A DNA stretch of 64,000 nucleotides from Hoeflea phototrophica DFL-43 (GTDB lineage Bacteria; Pseudomonadota; Alphaproteobacteria; Rhizobiales; Rhizobiaceae): positions 1,630,461 to 1,694,460 of the forward strand of contig NZ_CM002917.1 of assembly GCF_000154705.2 (NCBI RefSeq), in the 5' to 3' direction. Positions 39,677 to 48,991 of this stretch are shown here, piece after piece (position 1 is the first letter of the stretch; every line of letters begins with the position of its first letter). Made by a program: the position numbers and the translations under genes. Below the pieces are notes generated by a model that saw only the letters and a program-made list of their open reading frames with translations, had not been told where the DNA came from and ran no database searches.

Positions 39677-40018
39677 GTGAGGCTCAAGACCGGTCTTTTT
39701 GTTTCCGCGCTGGTGCGCCGCGTATTCTCAGATGGCGGGATGGCAGCGATTGAAAAACGGGGTTCGGAAGAGGCCGGCGCTGTCTTCATCCGCATTCGCC
39801 ACCGTGATGGCGCCGAGAGCCTGGCGGCTCCGGCACCGCAGACCGCATTCGACACCGCACGGCCCGATGCGCGGCTGTTCGAATTGCGTGCTGTGCGGGC
39901 GCAAGGTCACGAGGTCTCTGAGGCGATTGCCCGTGAGAGCCGGTTTGACCCGGATATCTGGGTGGTCGAAATCGAAACCGACGCACCCGAAACCTATCTC
40001 GATTTCTCAGAAGCCTGA
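39677..40018 (+). CDS. DUF1491-family protein
   Basis: A 113-residue protein starting at GTG 39677. Family hallmarks are LFVSALVRRVFSDGG near the N-terminus, AVFIRIRHRDG, and SRFDPDIWVVEIE near the C-terminus. It is soluble, with no signal peptide. It lies 18 bp after the peptidoglycan-binding gene and probably shares its transcript. Function unknown. Confidence 0.85.
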   Translation: MRLKTGLFVSALVRRVFSDGGMAAIEKRGSEEAGAVFIRIRHRDGAESLAAPAPQTAFDTARPDARLFELRAVRAQGHEVSEAIARESRFDPDIWVVEIETDAPETYLDFSEA

Positions 40019-40044
40019 TTGGCCGTGCGCCGTTTTGCGTGCTC

Positions 40045-41253
40045 TTAACCCGCTTTGCGAGGCGTCCCAGATCTTGGTGTGATGGGCTTGCGATTGTCCT
40101 GACGGTGCTCGTTGCGAGTTGTCGGGCCGCTGGCTTGAGACCGCACCGGCTTTCCGTCCGCCAGAGCGGGGACATGCAACGCTCCGCCCGACGTATAGCG
40201 ATCGGCCCGCTGCCAGGCAGAGAGCCTTTCCACACAGGCCTGCGGATCGAGATCCGACATCAGGTCATTGGCCTGGGTCTGCAGCGTCGATGGTTTGGAG
40301 AGATGCGGGAAGAAGCTCTCAAGCGCTGCCTTTGTGGTTTCCGGTGGGGCTTTGAGCGCAATCAGGGCAGTGGCGAGCTGCCGCCCCGACAGATCCATCA
40401 TAATGCGTTCTGCGAGCGCATAGGAGGTCTGCATGGCGTCGGCAAGGGCGGTGGCAAACCAGCTCTCATGGTCTGGCTTGGCGTATTTGGCAAGCTGATG
40501 CAGGCGCGCATCCGCAAGCCGGCGAAGGGTCGCAGCCGAAGTCCCCGCCGTTGTCTTGCCGGAACTTGTGGCCTGCTGTTCGACGGCTTTCTTGCGCTGG
40601 CCTACAGGCCGGTTGAGTGGCGCATTGTAACCTGGTTTTGCTCGCTCTGCTGCAGCAGCGGGCGTGCGCAATGCCAGCGCCCGCAATTGTTCTCGCAGCG
40701 TCTCGCTCGGATCCAGCGGTGGCGTTTCCACGGTCCGCAGTTCAGCTTTGGCCAGGCGCTCGTAGCGCGCGTCGATTGAAGGTGATCCCTGTTTGGCGGG
40801 ATCCGGGATCAGTCCGCGCAACACCAGCAGGCTTTCCACAGATGGGTCACCAAGAGCGCGCAGCGAGGCAATTGCCTTTGGGGACAGATCGGAGCGGCGG
40901 GCGGCCGCGCGAGCATGCGGTGCGCCGTTGAGTGCGACGGCACGCTCAAGCGCGCTTTCCTTGAGACCGGCAAAATGGGCAATGAAGGGAGCTGCGATCT
41001 CGACGGGCTGGTTTATCAGGTGCTCTGCGACATCATCGGGGACGCGCGGCAAACGCGAAAGCACGGCAGCCGCGGTGCGCCGGGTCTGGATGGAGGCGGC
41101 CTCGAACAGGGGCAGAAAGAGTTTTGAAAACCGGGCCATGTCCTGACGGGAAGGCCGGTCGAGATACTCAAGGCCGCTGATTGCGGCCATCAGAACCGCA
41201 TCTTTGCGGTGGGCCGCTTCGGGCCGTTCGAGATCACGGAAACTGTCGGACAC
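40045..41253 (-). CDS. DUF2336-family protein
   Basis: A 402-residue helical protein starting at GTG 41253 (AGGTG upstream): the resulting N-terminus SDSFRDLERPEAAHRKDAVL matches other DUF2336 proteins. The DUF2336 domain (about residues 15-220) consists of helical-repeat segments such as FSKLFLPLFEAASIQTRRTAA. A charged linker precedes a helical C-terminal part with ALADAMQTSYALAERIMMDL. It is convergent with DUF1491 and divergent from a small conserved gene. Function unknown. Confidence 0.82.
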   Translation of the reverse strand: MSDSFRDLERPEAAHRKDAVLMAAISGLEYLDRPSRQDMARFSKLFLPLFEAASIQTRRTAAAVLSRLPRVPDDVAEHLINQPVEIAAPFIAHFAGLKESALERAVALNGAPHARAAARRSDLSPKAIASLRALGDPSVESLLVLRGLIPDPAKQGSPSIDARYERLAKAELRTVETPPLDPSETLREQLRALALRTPAAAAERAKPGYNAPLNRPVGQRKKAVEQQATSSGKTTAGTSAATLRRLADARLHQLAKYAKPDHESWFATALADAMQTSYALAERIMMDLSGRQLATALIALKAPPETTKAALESFFPHLSKPSTLQTQANDLMSDLDPQACVERLSAWQRADRYTSGGALHVPALADGKPVRSQASGPTTRNEHRQDNRKPITPRSGTPRKAG

Positions 41254-41402
41254 GGGAACACCTGACTGGTACGCTACACACACTTGCTTCAATTTATCCG
41301 CAAACCGTTAGCAAGCTGTTAACCAAAGTTAGGCTTGATGGCGAAGAATTAAGGAGAAGAGTGTCGAGCGTATTTCCTGTTCCACGACGTTGGAGAGACG
41401 AA

Positions 41403-41639
41403 ATGGCGACAATATTGGCTTTTGATCCATCAGGATCCAGACGAGCAACCAGATCCGGTCAGGCAGGAAAAACTGTGGAAGGGCCGGCTCAAATCCTTAT
41501 CTTTACTGGTGTGCGCCGCGAGCAGTTGGCCGCCGATGAAGCAACGGAAGGGTCCACACGGCGACCTGAGCCGATGTTTGATGATCCGCTTCCAAGCAAG
41601 CCTCGCGGCCGCAAAAACGGGCGCCGGAAGAAAGCCTGA
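41403..41639 (+). CDS. Small conserved basic protein
   Basis: A 78-residue protein: MATILAFDPSG at the N-terminus, ILIFTGVRRE in the middle, and a basic C-terminus KPRGRKNGRRKKA. GGAGAGACGAA precedes the ATG, which is why I accept it as a gene. A small protein with the same N-terminal pattern recurs beside DUF2336 in other Hyphomicrobiales, from memory. It is divergent from the DUF2336 gene. The basic tail suggests nucleic-acid or ribosome contact, but function is unknown. Confidence 0.72.
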   Translation: MATILAFDPSGSRRATRSGQAGKTVEGPAQILIFTGVRREQLAADEATEGSTRRPEPMFDDPLPSKPRGRKNGRRKKA

Positions 41640-41705
41640 CAAGAAGGTCAGTGCGAGCCAAAGCTCGCGCATGACGGCATCAATGATGTTTGACTACGGC
41701 CGGTG

Positions 41706-42212
41706 TCAGGCCGCTCGGCCGAGGCCCGTGAGGCCCGTGAGGCCCAGACCGGCCATGATGACCGCCAGGCCAGAGGCCACGGTGCGGATCTGGTTCCAGA
41801 ATTGCCATTGATCGGAATAGTCGCGCCAGATGGCCGTGACGTCTGCGGCCGTGTTGGCGAGATCGACCTCAGCCAGCGCTTCGTTCATCGGGACATTGAC
41901 AAGCGCGGTGACGCCAAATCCTCCGATCAGATAGACCAGGGCCGAAACACCGAACCAGGTGGCAGGTGCCTTGCGCCGCTTGAGCGCCAGCGCCAGCGAT
42001 AAAGCGAAAAGCGCCACCGGAGTGAGGAAAAAGGCCGGGAAGAACACCGCATTTCTGACCGAGGCATTCATCGCCTGCATGGCTTCGATGGCGCGGGCGG
42101 GGGGAAGTCTGTCGAGCCCCCACATGGTGGAGCAAACCCAGGCATAGAAAAAGCCGAAGATGGCGGCCGTCAGCAGCAGTGCCGTGAGTGGCAGAATGCG
42201 GGTGGAGATCAT
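41706..42212 (-). CDS. DUF1772-family membrane protein
   Basis: A 168-residue protein with four membrane helices and the DUF1772 (anthrone-oxygenase-like) pattern: FFYAWVCSTMWGLD, AVFFPAFFLTPVALF, NVPMNEAL, and WNQIRTVASGLAVIMAG. The C-terminus is a short Gly-Leu-Thr repeat (GLTGLTGLG) caused by a GGCCCGTGA repeat. It starts four bases before the stop of the upstream membrane-protein gene. Both are divergent from a TetR gene, which likely controls them. Confidence 0.87.
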   Translation of the reverse strand: MISTRILPLTALLLTAAIFGFFYAWVCSTMWGLDRLPPARAIEAMQAMNASVRNAVFFPAFFLTPVALFALSLALALKRRKAPATWFGVSALVYLIGGFGVTALVNVPMNEALAEVDLANTAADVTAIWRDYSDQWQFWNQIRTVASGLAVIMAGLGLTGLTGLGRAA

Positions 42213-42604
42213 GTCCGCGTTTCCTCTGGCAGTGTTGCCCGGGCAATGAACCGTGGGGCAAACATGTTGGCGATCAGCACCAGGGAGGCCAATTGACCGG
42301 CAATGACTGCGGGCCAGATCAGCGCGAATTGCGGATCGAAATACTTTTGCGGCCCGAAGGACAGCAGCGCCAGCAATGCGGCAAACAGGCCAAGTCCACG
42401 GCCCGCGCCGCTCGACCCTGCGCCCAGGATCAAGGCCGCGGCCGCAACCGACAATGCGACGCCAAGGAAGGGTGCAATGGCGAACGGCGCGATCGCGGCG
42501 GGGGGATGTGGCGCAACCCCGGCATAGAGCGCGGCCAGCATGACAGATTGCAGGATGATCAATGCCGCAAGGGCAGCGGCGGGAAGGCGGTCTGTGGTGG
42601 TCAT
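42209..42604 (-). CDS. Small membrane protein coupled to DUF1772
   Basis: A 131-residue protein with four predicted membrane helices and short loops (AALAALIILQSVMLAALYAG, AIAPFLGVALSVAAAALIL, GLGLFAALLALLSFG, LIWPAVIAGQLASLVLIA). It carries no recognised motif. It is the first gene after the divergent promoter and overlaps the DUF1772 gene by four bases. A role together with DUF1772 is likely but the activity is unknown. Confidence 0.72.
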   Translation of the reverse strand: MTTTDRLPAAALAALIILQSVMLAALYAGVAPHPPAAIAPFAIAPFLGVALSVAAAALILGAGSSGAGRGLGLFAALLALLSFGPQKYFDPQFALIWPAVIAGQLASLVLIANMFAPRFIARATLPEETRT

Positions 42605-42647
42605 GAACTGTCTCCTTAAGCGTAATCAGGTGTACGGTTGCTAATAT

Positions 42648-42665
42648 CCGTAATTCAGTTTACGG
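42648..42665. promoter_or_regulatory. TetR operator candidate
   Basis: CCGTAA (42648-42653) and TTACGG (42660-42665) form perfect arms with a 6-nt spacer. Another half site TACGG lies at 42633-42637. The palindrome ends 40 bp before tetR and 43 bp before the divergent membrane genes, fitting repression of both. Confidence 0.65.
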
Positions 42666-42705
42666 TTTTCGTCAACAGCTCGAATTCAACCGGAGAAGAC
42701 TGAAC

Positions 42706-43305
42706 ATGCGCGAGGAGACCAGGGCCGCCCGCCAGGATCAGATAGAGCAGGCGGCCTATGCAGTGCTTGAAGAGAAAGGCTATGCGGCCACTTCGATGCT
42801 GGCCATTGCCAAGCGGGCACGCGCTTCCAATGAGACGCTGTACAATTGGTATGGCGACAAGACCGGCTTGTTCCGCGCGCTGGTGATGCGCAATGCCGAT
42901 ACGGTGCGCTCGCTGCTTGAGGATTCGCTCGCCTCCGGTGCGCCACCGCTTGAGACCCTGCGGGTTCTGGGCCCGCAATTGCTGACGCTCCTGATCAGTC
43001 CGCGCGCGGTGCAGCTAAACCGCGCCGCCGCCGCCGATCCGACCGGGGAGCTTGGCGCTGTGATTGCCGAAAGGGGCCGGGAAAGTGTGGCGCCGCTGAT
43101 CGGTGAGGTTCTGGTCCGGGCCAAAGCTGAAGGATTGATCGAATTTGAAGAGGTAGGAGACGCAATCGGCCTTTATCTCGATCTTCTGGTCGGTGATTTG
43201 CAGATCCGCCGGGTGATCGGCCGTCAGCCACCGCTTGACGAGGCGGCAATCGCCGCTCGCGCCGAGCGTGCGCTTCAGCGGTTTCTCAGATTGAGCCGGC
43301 AGTGA
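42706..43305 (+). CDS. TetR/AcrR-family regulator
   Basis: A 199-residue regulator. The helix-turn-helix is at about 27-50 (ATSMLAIAKRARASNETLYNWYGDK in two helices). The C-terminal domain (AVQLNRAAAADPTGELGAVI, YLDLLVGDLQIRRVIG) is similar in layout to the ilvC-linked TetR in this window. It is divergent from the DUF1772 pair, with a palindromic site between. The inducer is unknown. Confidence 0.9.
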   Translation: MREETRAARQDQIEQAAYAVLEEKGYAATSMLAIAKRARASNETLYNWYGDKTGLFRALVMRNADTVRSLLEDSLASGAPPLETLRVLGPQLLTLLISPRAVQLNRAAAADPTGELGAVIAERGRESVAPLIGEVLVRAKAEGLIEFEEVGDAIGLYLDLLVGDLQIRRVIGRQPPLDEAAIAARAERALQRFLRLSRQ

Positions 43306-43368
43306 GACCTGGAGCGTCAACAATACCGTCACAATGACCCGGAACCAAATGTGGAGTTACGCTCCGGT

Positions 43369-43923
43369 TCAGATCTGGACTATCGTGTAGGGCGCGCAGG
43401 AGGCGTTGGCGACAAAGGCGCGTGCCGCGGGTTCCAGGCTTGGCAGCGGCGCAATGGCGCGCAGAGCCACGAAACCCTTCGGATTTGCCAGCTCCACCAG
43501 GACAGAACGTTCGAGCGCTTCTGGCATCACCCGGCGCAATTGCAGCATCTGTGAGGGGGTGACGAAAACGATGTCGACATTCACCCCGATCGAGGAGCGG
43601 TCATTCATTGAATAGGTTTCGTTCGATCCCGGATCATAGGCGGCCACCGTCCACACCGGCGTAGTGCCAGACGCCAGGATCCGCACCGGCATGTCGGTGA
43701 TGTCGAAATGGCACACCGCCGTGCGGATATGCGGGTCCTCATTGTAGAGCCCGGTGGCGTTGGGCTCATTTGCGAGCGGAAAGAACCGGTTTGACACGCC
43801 GAGAGCCGTCACCCGGCTCCAGGTGTCGGTGCCGGTCCAGCGCGGCACTTCGAGAATGGTAATGATGTGAATCAAGGCAGCCCCGACGAGGCCGATGACG
43901 ATCGCCAGCAGCGCACTACGCAT
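43369..43923 (-). CDS. DUF1254-type protein
   Basis: A 184-residue protein with one N-terminal membrane helix (LLAIVIGLVGAALIHIIT). The following domain (GLYNEDPHIRTAVCHFDI, VWTVAAYDPGSNETYSMNDR) is the DUF1254-like module seen beside DUF1214 in rhizobia. Only about 150 residues of the domain are present, shorter than stand-alone DUF1254 proteins, so this is the short form. It overlaps the upstream DUF1214 gene by eight bases. Envelope location inferred; function unknown. Confidence 0.78.
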   Translation of the reverse strand: MRSALLAIVIGLVGAALIHIITILEVPRWTGTDTWSRVTALGVSNRFFPLANEPNATGLYNEDPHIRTAVCHFDITDMPVRILASGTTPVWTVAAYDPGSNETYSMNDRSSIGVNVDIVFVTPSQMLQLRRVMPEALERSVLVELANPKGFVALRAIAPLPSLEPAARAFVANASCAPYTIVQI

Positions 43924-44503
43924 CGCGGCACCCGATCTGTCTGATCGTCGGCATGTCGAGCTCGATCAGTCCCGCGCTGCCTGCAGTCGGCGTATCGATG
44001 AGGGTGAGCACGAAAGCGACCCCGCTGTCGGCGTCGAGCCTGATCCAGTTGCCCGTTGCGGGCTTTGCCGAAAGGGTGATGCGGAACGTGCCGTCGGGTT
44101 CGCGCAGCGTGGTCCATGAGGTCAGGCTGGCAGGAAACATTTCTGCGGCGGGAAGCGGTGTTCCGGCGTTGTCGGTGGTGCGCAGCGTCCAGAACCGCGC
44201 CGGCGGTGTCTGCCCGCTCACCTCGTAGCTGCAAAGGCCGGAAAGCGCGTCGCCATCCTGATCTTCGCTGGCGGTGAACACCAGCCCTTCCGCGCGCCCG
44301 AGCAGAATCCGGCCGTCACTGGCGCGATGGGCCTTGGCGAAGGGGTCGGCGCTTGCAGTCTGCAGCTCCGGATAACCGACCCAGGGGCCAAGGCTGATGG
44401 CGCCGAACCCCGACGTGGCGGTAAGCACGCGCGATGCTGACCACATGCCGCCGCCAAAGGCGATCACCAGCGAGAGCAGGATCAGGAGGGGGAGGCGGAA
44501 CAC
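43916..44503 (-). CDS. DUF1214-type protein
   Basis: A 195-residue protein with an N-terminal membrane helix (LILLSLVIAFGGGMWSAS) and a DUF1214 domain: PYELQTASADPFAKAHRA-like segment (YPELQTASADPFAKA), CSYEVSGQTPPARFWTLRTTD in two strands, and GNWIRLDADSG. It is the upstream partner of the DUF1254-type gene. The pair is common in Hyphomicrobiales; the biochemical role is not established. Confidence 0.85.
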   Translation of the reverse strand: MFRLPLLILLSLVIAFGGGMWSASRVLTATSGFGAISLGPWVGYPELQTASADPFAKAHRASDGRILLGRAEGLVFTASEDQDGDALSGLCSYEVSGQTPPARFWTLRTTDNAGTPLPAAEMFPASLTSWTTLREPDGTFRITLSAKPATGNWIRLDADSGVAFVLTLIDTPTAGSAGLIELDMPTIRQIGCRDA

Positions 44504-44664
44504 AGCTGCGAATGTCCTTCGTCAATCATGATGATTGGTTGCACGTACGGGTCTTAGCCAACCTTGAAAGATGTCCGGCTGAACCAACCGCGCAATCTAC
44601 GAAGCACTTGAAATCATGCATTGAGCCGACCGCCCCGGTGTTCCCCAAATCGCGATATGGCTTA

Positions 44665-46857
44665 TCACCGTTCGACGGTATTGGGAACCGGCTCGACGCC
44701 GGTATCGGCGGCGGCCAGACGTTCGGGCGGACTGAGCGGCTTGGCATTCTCGAAGGCCTGGCCAAGCGCACGCAAGATTGCCGTTGAGTTACGGTTGAGG
44801 GTGCGCGGCCGTTGCAGCCTTGGCAGCGCATTGCCGTCGGAATCTGTCTGCGCGGCGGCGACGCGAGCGCCGGCGAGTTGTTCCGGGAACGGATCTTCCA
44901 CGCCGGGAACGGCGCGCAGCTCGATATCCTGATGGGCATAGTCCATCAGCCGTTTGAAGGTCATGGCCGGCAGCGATCCGCCCGTCATCCGGTTCGATGA
45001 AGTGTAATCGTCATTGCCATACCAGACGGCAGCCGTGAAATTGCCGGTGTAGCCGCAGAACCACGCATCGCGATAGGCCTGCGTGGTGCCGGTCTTGCCG
45101 CCGGTCAGCACGCCATCGACCGCCGCGCGGCGGCCGGTGCCGACATAGGGGACCCGCGTCAGCATCTGGTTCATCGAATTCGCCGCCTGTTCCGATAGAA
45201 CCCGCTCAGCCGGTGGTTCATCGCGGGCAAAATCGTAAAGCACTTCGCCGCTGTAGGTGAGGATCTGCGAAACGCCGTGACGCCGGGCCTGAAGCCCGCC
45301 TGCGGGAAACACCGCATAGGCAGTGGCCTGATCAAGCACTGTCATCTCGGAGGTCCCGATCGGGATTGTGACATCGCGGCGGATTGGTGTTTCGACGCCG
45401 AACTTTTTCGCGATCTCCATGATCTGTCCGACCCCATCCTCCCCGAGCCGCTCCTTGGTAATGCGGACCGGAATGGTGTTGATCGATCTGGCAAAGGCCG
45501 TCTTCATGTCGACCCGTCCCGAATAGCTGTTGTTGTAGTTCTTCGGATTCCAGTTTCCCCAGAAGATCGGTGCGTCGACGATCGCGGTGTCCGGGGTCAT
45601 GCCGGCTTCCATAGCCAATGCATATGGGAAAATTTTGAACGAAGAGCCGGGTTGCCGGAGTGCGCGTGAGGCGCGGTTGAACTGGCTCTCACCATAATCC
45701 CGCCCGCCGACCATGGCCCGTACAGCACCTCCGTTCTCGATCAGAACCAGCCCCGCCTGCGAGACACGATATCTCTCGCCATACTGGCGCAGCGTGGTTT
45801 CGACGGCAGCTTCGGCAGCGTCTTGCATGCCGATGTCGATGGTGGTGCGCACGATAAAGGAATGTTCGTCAAACCCGGCGGCGATGCGCTGCACTTCCTC
45901 AAAGGCCCAGTCGAGAAAGAAATCGGGCGCGTCGGTGCCGCCCCGGTCGATGACATTGGCGGGATTGCGCCGCGCGCCGATCACCTGGCCCTCGGTCATC
46001 AGATTGCCCTGAACCAGGTTGGACAGCACTTCATTGGCCCGCGCTCGGGCGGCGGGCAGGTTGATGTGCGGCGCATAGCGGGCAGGGGCCTTGAACAGGC
46101 CCGCGAGCATTGCCGCTTCCGCTATCGAGACCTCGGTGATGTTCTTGCCGAAGTAGAACCGCGCCGCAGCTGCTGCACCAAAGGTGCCGCCGCCCATATA
46201 GGCGCGGTCGAGATAGAGCCTCAAAATTTCGGATTTTGGCAGATTGGCCTCGAGCCAGAAGGCCAGGAACGCCTCCTTGACCTTGCGCTCGATGGTCCGC
46301 TCATTGGTCAGAAACAGGTTCTTGGCCAATTGCTGGGTGATGGTGGAGCCGCCCTGAACAACCGAGTTGGCCTTGACGTTTTCGGTCATGGCACGCGCCA
46401 GACCCAGGAAATCGATGCCGAAATGCTCGAAAAAACGCCGGTCCTCGGTGGCCAGAACCGTTTTGATGAAGTGATCGGGCAGCTGGTCGATGGGCACAGA
46501 ATCCTCGTGGATGACGCCACGGTGGCCGATCTCGTTGCCGTAGCGATCCAGGAAGGTGACGGCGAAATCGTCCCGCGCGCGCCAGTTGCCCGACGTCTCC
46601 TCGAATGCCGGAAGCGCCAGCGCCAGGAGCAGCACGAACCCGGCGGTGCCGACATTCATGCCTTCGCCGGCAAATTCGAACACCGCTTTCCAGACCCCGC
46701 GGGTGCGGAACCGGCGGAAGAAGATGGTGATCTCCTCCCAGATTTCGCCCACGCGGAAGCCGGCGTTCCAGATCGACGAATCGATCCAGGAATCGATCCT
46801 GAGCAGCAGGTTGGAGCGCTTGCGCGGCCGGTTTTCCTGGTTGAACGGGTCTTGCAC
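44665..46857 (-). CDS. Class A penicillin-binding protein (transglycosylase/transpeptidase)
   Basis: A 730-residue bifunctional peptidoglycan synthase. A membrane helix at about 67-85 anchors it. The glycosyltransferase domain has [14 protein letters not shown] and [18 protein letters not shown]. The transpeptidase has the active-site S-x-x-K in [10 protein letters not shown], the S-x-N in RSINT, and KTGT in GGKTGTTQ. The start codon is GTG 46857. It polymerises lipid II and cross-links the wall in the periplasm. It is divergent from the YcgN-type gene. It is the only penicillin-binding protein in the window. Confidence 0.95.
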   Translation of the reverse strand: MQDPFNQENRPRKRSNLLLRIDSWIDSSIWNAGFRVGEIWEEITIFFRRFRTRGVWKAVFEFAGEGMNVGTAGFVLLLALALPAFEETSGNWRARDDFAVTFLDRYGNEIGHRGVIHEDSVPIDQLPDHFIKTVLATEDRRFFEHFGIDFLGLARAMTENVKANSVVQGGSTITQQLAKNLFLTNERTIERKVKEAFLAFWLEANLPKSEILRLYLDRAYMGGGTFGAAAAARFYFGKNITEVSIAEAAMLAGLFKAPARYAPHINLPAARARANEVLSNLVQGNLMTEGQVIGARRNPANVIDRGGTDAPDFFLDWAFEEVQRIAAGFDEHSFIVRTTIDIGMQDAAEAAVETTLRQYGERYRVSQAGLVLIENGGAVRAMVGGRDYGESQFNRASRALRQPGSSFKIFPYALAMEAGMTPDTAIVDAPIFWGNWNPKNYNNSYSGRVDMKTAFARSINTIPVRITKERLGEDGVGQIMEIAKKFGVETPIRRDVTIPIGTSEMTVLDQATAYAVFPAGGLQARRHGVSQILTYSGEVLYDFARDEPPAERVLSEQAANSMNQMLTRVPYVGTGRRAAVDGVLTGGKTGTTQAYRDAWFCGYTGNFTAAVWYGNDDYTSSNRMTGGSLPAMTFKRLMDYAHQDIELRAVPGVEDPFPEQLAGARVAAAQTDSDGNALPRLQRPRTLNRNSTAILRALGQAFENAKPLSPPERLAAADTGVEPVPNTVER

Positions 46858-47035
46858 GGGCCTTGGTCCATTGCGGGTTGCCGCGGCAGCTTTCGCCGCG
46901 CGTCGGTTTGACCGTGCTGCACAATCGCACCACAGTTTTCACCCCCTGTGGTCTATGCTTTTGCCGCATTTTCAGTCAAAGGACAAGCCAATCGGGCGCT
47001 CTGCGGCGAGGCCTGTAGCAAAAGGAAGCCCCGTC

Positions 47036-47488
47036 ATGGACCCCAAGCCTTTCTGGAAAGCCAAGACGCTCGACCAGATGAATGCGGCCGAGTGGGAAAG
47101 CCTGTGCGACGGCTGTGGCCGCTGCTGTTTGAACAAGCTCGAGGACTGGGACACCGGCGAGATCGCCTGGACCAACATCGCCTGCCGCCTGCTCGACGGC
47201 CATTCCTGCCGCTGCAAGGATTATGACAACCGCCAGGCCACCGTGCCCGACTGCATCGGCCTGACCCCGGACCAGGTCGACACCATCACCTGGCTGCCGC
47301 CCACCTGCGGCTACCGGCTGGTCCGAGAGGGCCGCGATCTCTACTGGTGGCATCCGCTGGTTTCGGGCGATCCCGAAACCGTGCACCAGGCCGGCGTCTC
47401 GGTGCGCGGCCGCACGGTGAGCGAGGAGGGGATGCTGGTCGATGATTTCGAGGATTACCTGGTCGAGTGGCCGGGCGAGGAGGCTTGA
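47036..47488 (+). CDS. YcgN/UPF0260-family cysteine-cluster protein
   Basis: A 150-residue soluble protein with the YkgJ-type cluster: CDGCGRCC near residue 22, then C in NIACRLL, C-R-C in SCRCKDY and PDC. Eight Cys residues in this order suggest a zinc or Fe-S site. [15 protein letters not shown] is another conserved segment. AAAAGGAAG precedes the ATG; the frame is open far upstream but that part is antisense to the penicillin-binding-protein gene. Function unknown. It is the last ordinary gene before the AT-richer insert. Confidence 0.9.
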   Translation: MDPKPFWKAKTLDQMNAAEWESLCDGCGRCCLNKLEDWDTGEIAWTNIACRLLDGHSCRCKDYDNRQATVPDCIGLTPDQVDTITWLPPTCGYRLVREGRDLYWWHPLVSGDPETVHQAGVSVRGRTVSEEGMLVDDFEDYLVEWPGEEA

Positions 47489-47861
47489 GCACCAGCCGCC
47501 CGCCGCCCGGAAGCGCCAGTCAAGACCGTCACCCAGGATCCGCTGCGCAAGGCCGCCACAATCCGCTTCTTGCGCATAATTTTGGGCGGGACGGGAACCG
47601 ATTGCGCGCTGCCGGCCTGCTCGGATTCGGCCGCCCTGTCGGGGCGCGGCGCTGACCGCCGCGCCCCCCCCAGCGCGAAACCCAGCCGCCGGAGATATTT
47701 CTCTGGCGGTTTTTTGTTGGGGTGTATTTTCTGCGTCTATAGACACAATAGGACAAGTATCTGCGTTTTATACTTCGTGCACCTGATATGATAAGAGGTG
47801 CTATGAATAAAAGTATTGGGCGATTCACGGTGCGTCCGGCTAGCTGCGGAACTTGTATAAT
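47489..47861. other. 373-bp boundary spacer with two hairpins
   Basis: A very GC-rich left half gives way to an AT-rich right half. GGGGCGCGGCG (47641-47651) and CGCCGCGCCCC (47657-47667) form an 11-bp hairpin, followed by a full intrinsic terminator at 47686-47715. The AT-rich part has TATAAT at 47856-47861, which overlaps the beginning of the next gene. No gene is seen. Confidence 0.55.
47686..47715 (+). terminator. Terminator before the HEPN-like gene
   Basis: CCGCCGGAGA (47686-47695) pairs with TCTCTGGCGG (47700-47709) with one wobble, followed by six T residues. It closes the YcgN-type transcription unit and isolates the next gene. Confidence 0.85.
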
Positions 47862-48698
47862 ATGTTTTCTTTGAATGGATCGCGTTTTCTGGACACTTTG
47901 CTGGAAATCCGCCGCATCAAAACTCAAATCGAGAGTTGGGGTGAAGATGGGCGTGAGGCAGAGGTGACAAGCGCACGGGCTACGTTGAGCGAACAATTCA
48001 GGGAGCTCGCCATGGCCGCCGAAGCGGTGCAGGCAAGATTGGCGGGCGTAGCTGCGAGGCGAATGGCTGAGATGCTCGATGATTCAAGTCAAGTCGTGCG
48101 GATGGAGCAAGTAAGATCTTCGATTGATGATGTGGAATCTCGATTGCGTGACGAACTCAAGCAGGTGGCAATATTTGTCATGCATGCGCACGAGACTATG
48201 CTGTTGGGAAACGCTAATGAGCTCGCGAGCGGTTGGGATATAAATGCATTTTACCCGGATGCAGCTAGGGAGCTTGAAGAATCGGCTAAATGCATAGCCT
48301 TTGATAGGCCGACTGCTGGGGTTTTTCATGCTATGCGCATGTTGGAGGTGGGGTTAAAAGCTCTGGCCGCGCATCTTGAAATAGATGACCCTACTGATCC
48401 TGCCAAGCGCAATTGGGGGGCGATGCTTCGCGACATCAAGACCAAAATCGATGAAAAATTCGACAAGGGCAGCGATAGGCGAGAAAAGTACGAGCGCCTT
48501 TATGCGTCCATAGATGCAGTCAGAAACCCTTGGCGCAACGGTTCAATGCACGTGACCTCTTTCTATTCCGGCCAGGAGGCACTGCATATTTTGCGTTGCT
48601 CCCTCTATTTTCTGCAAATGCTGGCGAGCGTCACTAATCCTAGCGAAGTCGAAGAGCCAGAGGCGCAAGAGAAGGACGGTTTACCGATTGCGGGATAG
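47862..48698 (+). CDS. HEPN-like protein, accessory gene
   Basis: A 278-residue helical protein with visibly lower GC and different codon use (AAT, GAT, ATA) from its neighbours. I start at ATG 47862; the in-frame TTG three codons earlier is the only alternative. The N-terminal 130 residues predict coiled coil (MAAEAVQARLAGVAARRMAEM, VRSSIDDVESRLRDELKQV). The C-terminal part has the helical layout of a HEPN domain: RPTAGVFHAMRMLEVGLKALA, then AVRNPWRNGSMHVTSFY, where R225-N-G-S-M-H230 gives the R-x4-H motif of HEPN ribonucleases. Such domains occur in toxins and phage-defence proteins, but some are inactive. No antitoxin partner is adjacent. Function inferred only. Confidence 0.65.
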   Translation: MFSLNGSRFLDTLLEIRRIKTQIESWGEDGREAEVTSARATLSEQFRELAMAAEAVQARLAGVAARRMAEMLDDSSQVVRMEQVRSSIDDVESRLRDELKQVAIFVMHAHETMLLGNANELASGWDINAFYPDAARELEESAKCIAFDRPTAGVFHAMRMLEVGLKALAAHLEIDDPTDPAKRNWGAMLRDIKTKIDEKFDKGSDRREKYERLYASIDAVRNPWRNGSMHVTSFYSGQEALHILRCSLYFLQMLASVTNPSEVEEPEAQEKDGLPIAG

Positions 48699-48864
48699 AA
48701 TTTTGATCGCTTTTGTGAAGGCTTAGCCCGTTTTATCAGCCTCAGTCTTCCAAACTCTTCCGTTGGGATTGGGGTGGCTCGATATCACTGTGTTCTTATA
48801 AAATAGCTTGGTAAGATGACGACTAAGCGAAGTCCCAAGACTATAGAAAATAGGAAAATAATCC

Positions 48865-48893
48865 TTGACGGCGTCACGGGGCTCTGGTAGGTT
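48865..48893 (+). promoter_or_regulatory. Candidate promoter of the GTA cluster
   Basis: TTGACG (48865-48870) and TAGGTT (48888-48893) are spaced by 17 bp, in the CTTGACG context favoured by rhizobial housekeeping sigma factors. It points toward the first GTA gene, 160 bp downstream. The transcript would include the direct repeats and the hairpin. Confidence 0.55.
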
Positions 48894-48961
48894 CATGTCA
48901 TCGTCACACAAATGCGCCGGGAGCGGCGGGTTGGGTGAGGTGCTGCTGCGGCAGTGAAGTT

Positions 48962-48991
48962 GACAGTGCGAGACAGTGCGAGACTGTGTGA
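48962..48991 (+). repeat. Three direct 10-bp repeats before the GTA cluster
   Basis: GACAGTGCGA is present twice in tandem and followed by the diverged GACTGTGTGA. One helical turn per unit would put bound proteins on the same face of the DNA. A regulator site is inferred; too few units and no spacers for a CRISPR. Confidence 0.65.

Noticed and set aside
41706..41760. Short tandem repeat GGCCCGTGA as a separate repeat element
   Set aside because: It is only two to three units and encodes the Gly-Leu-Thr end of the DUF1772 protein.
48723..48911. A 62-codon minus-strand gene after the HEPN-like gene, as a possible antitoxin
   Set aside because: No ribosome-binding site and no antitoxin-like motif; it also covers the candidate GTA promoter.
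48962..48991. Start of a CRISPR array
   Set aside because: Only three contiguous 10-bp units with no spacers and no cas genes in the window.
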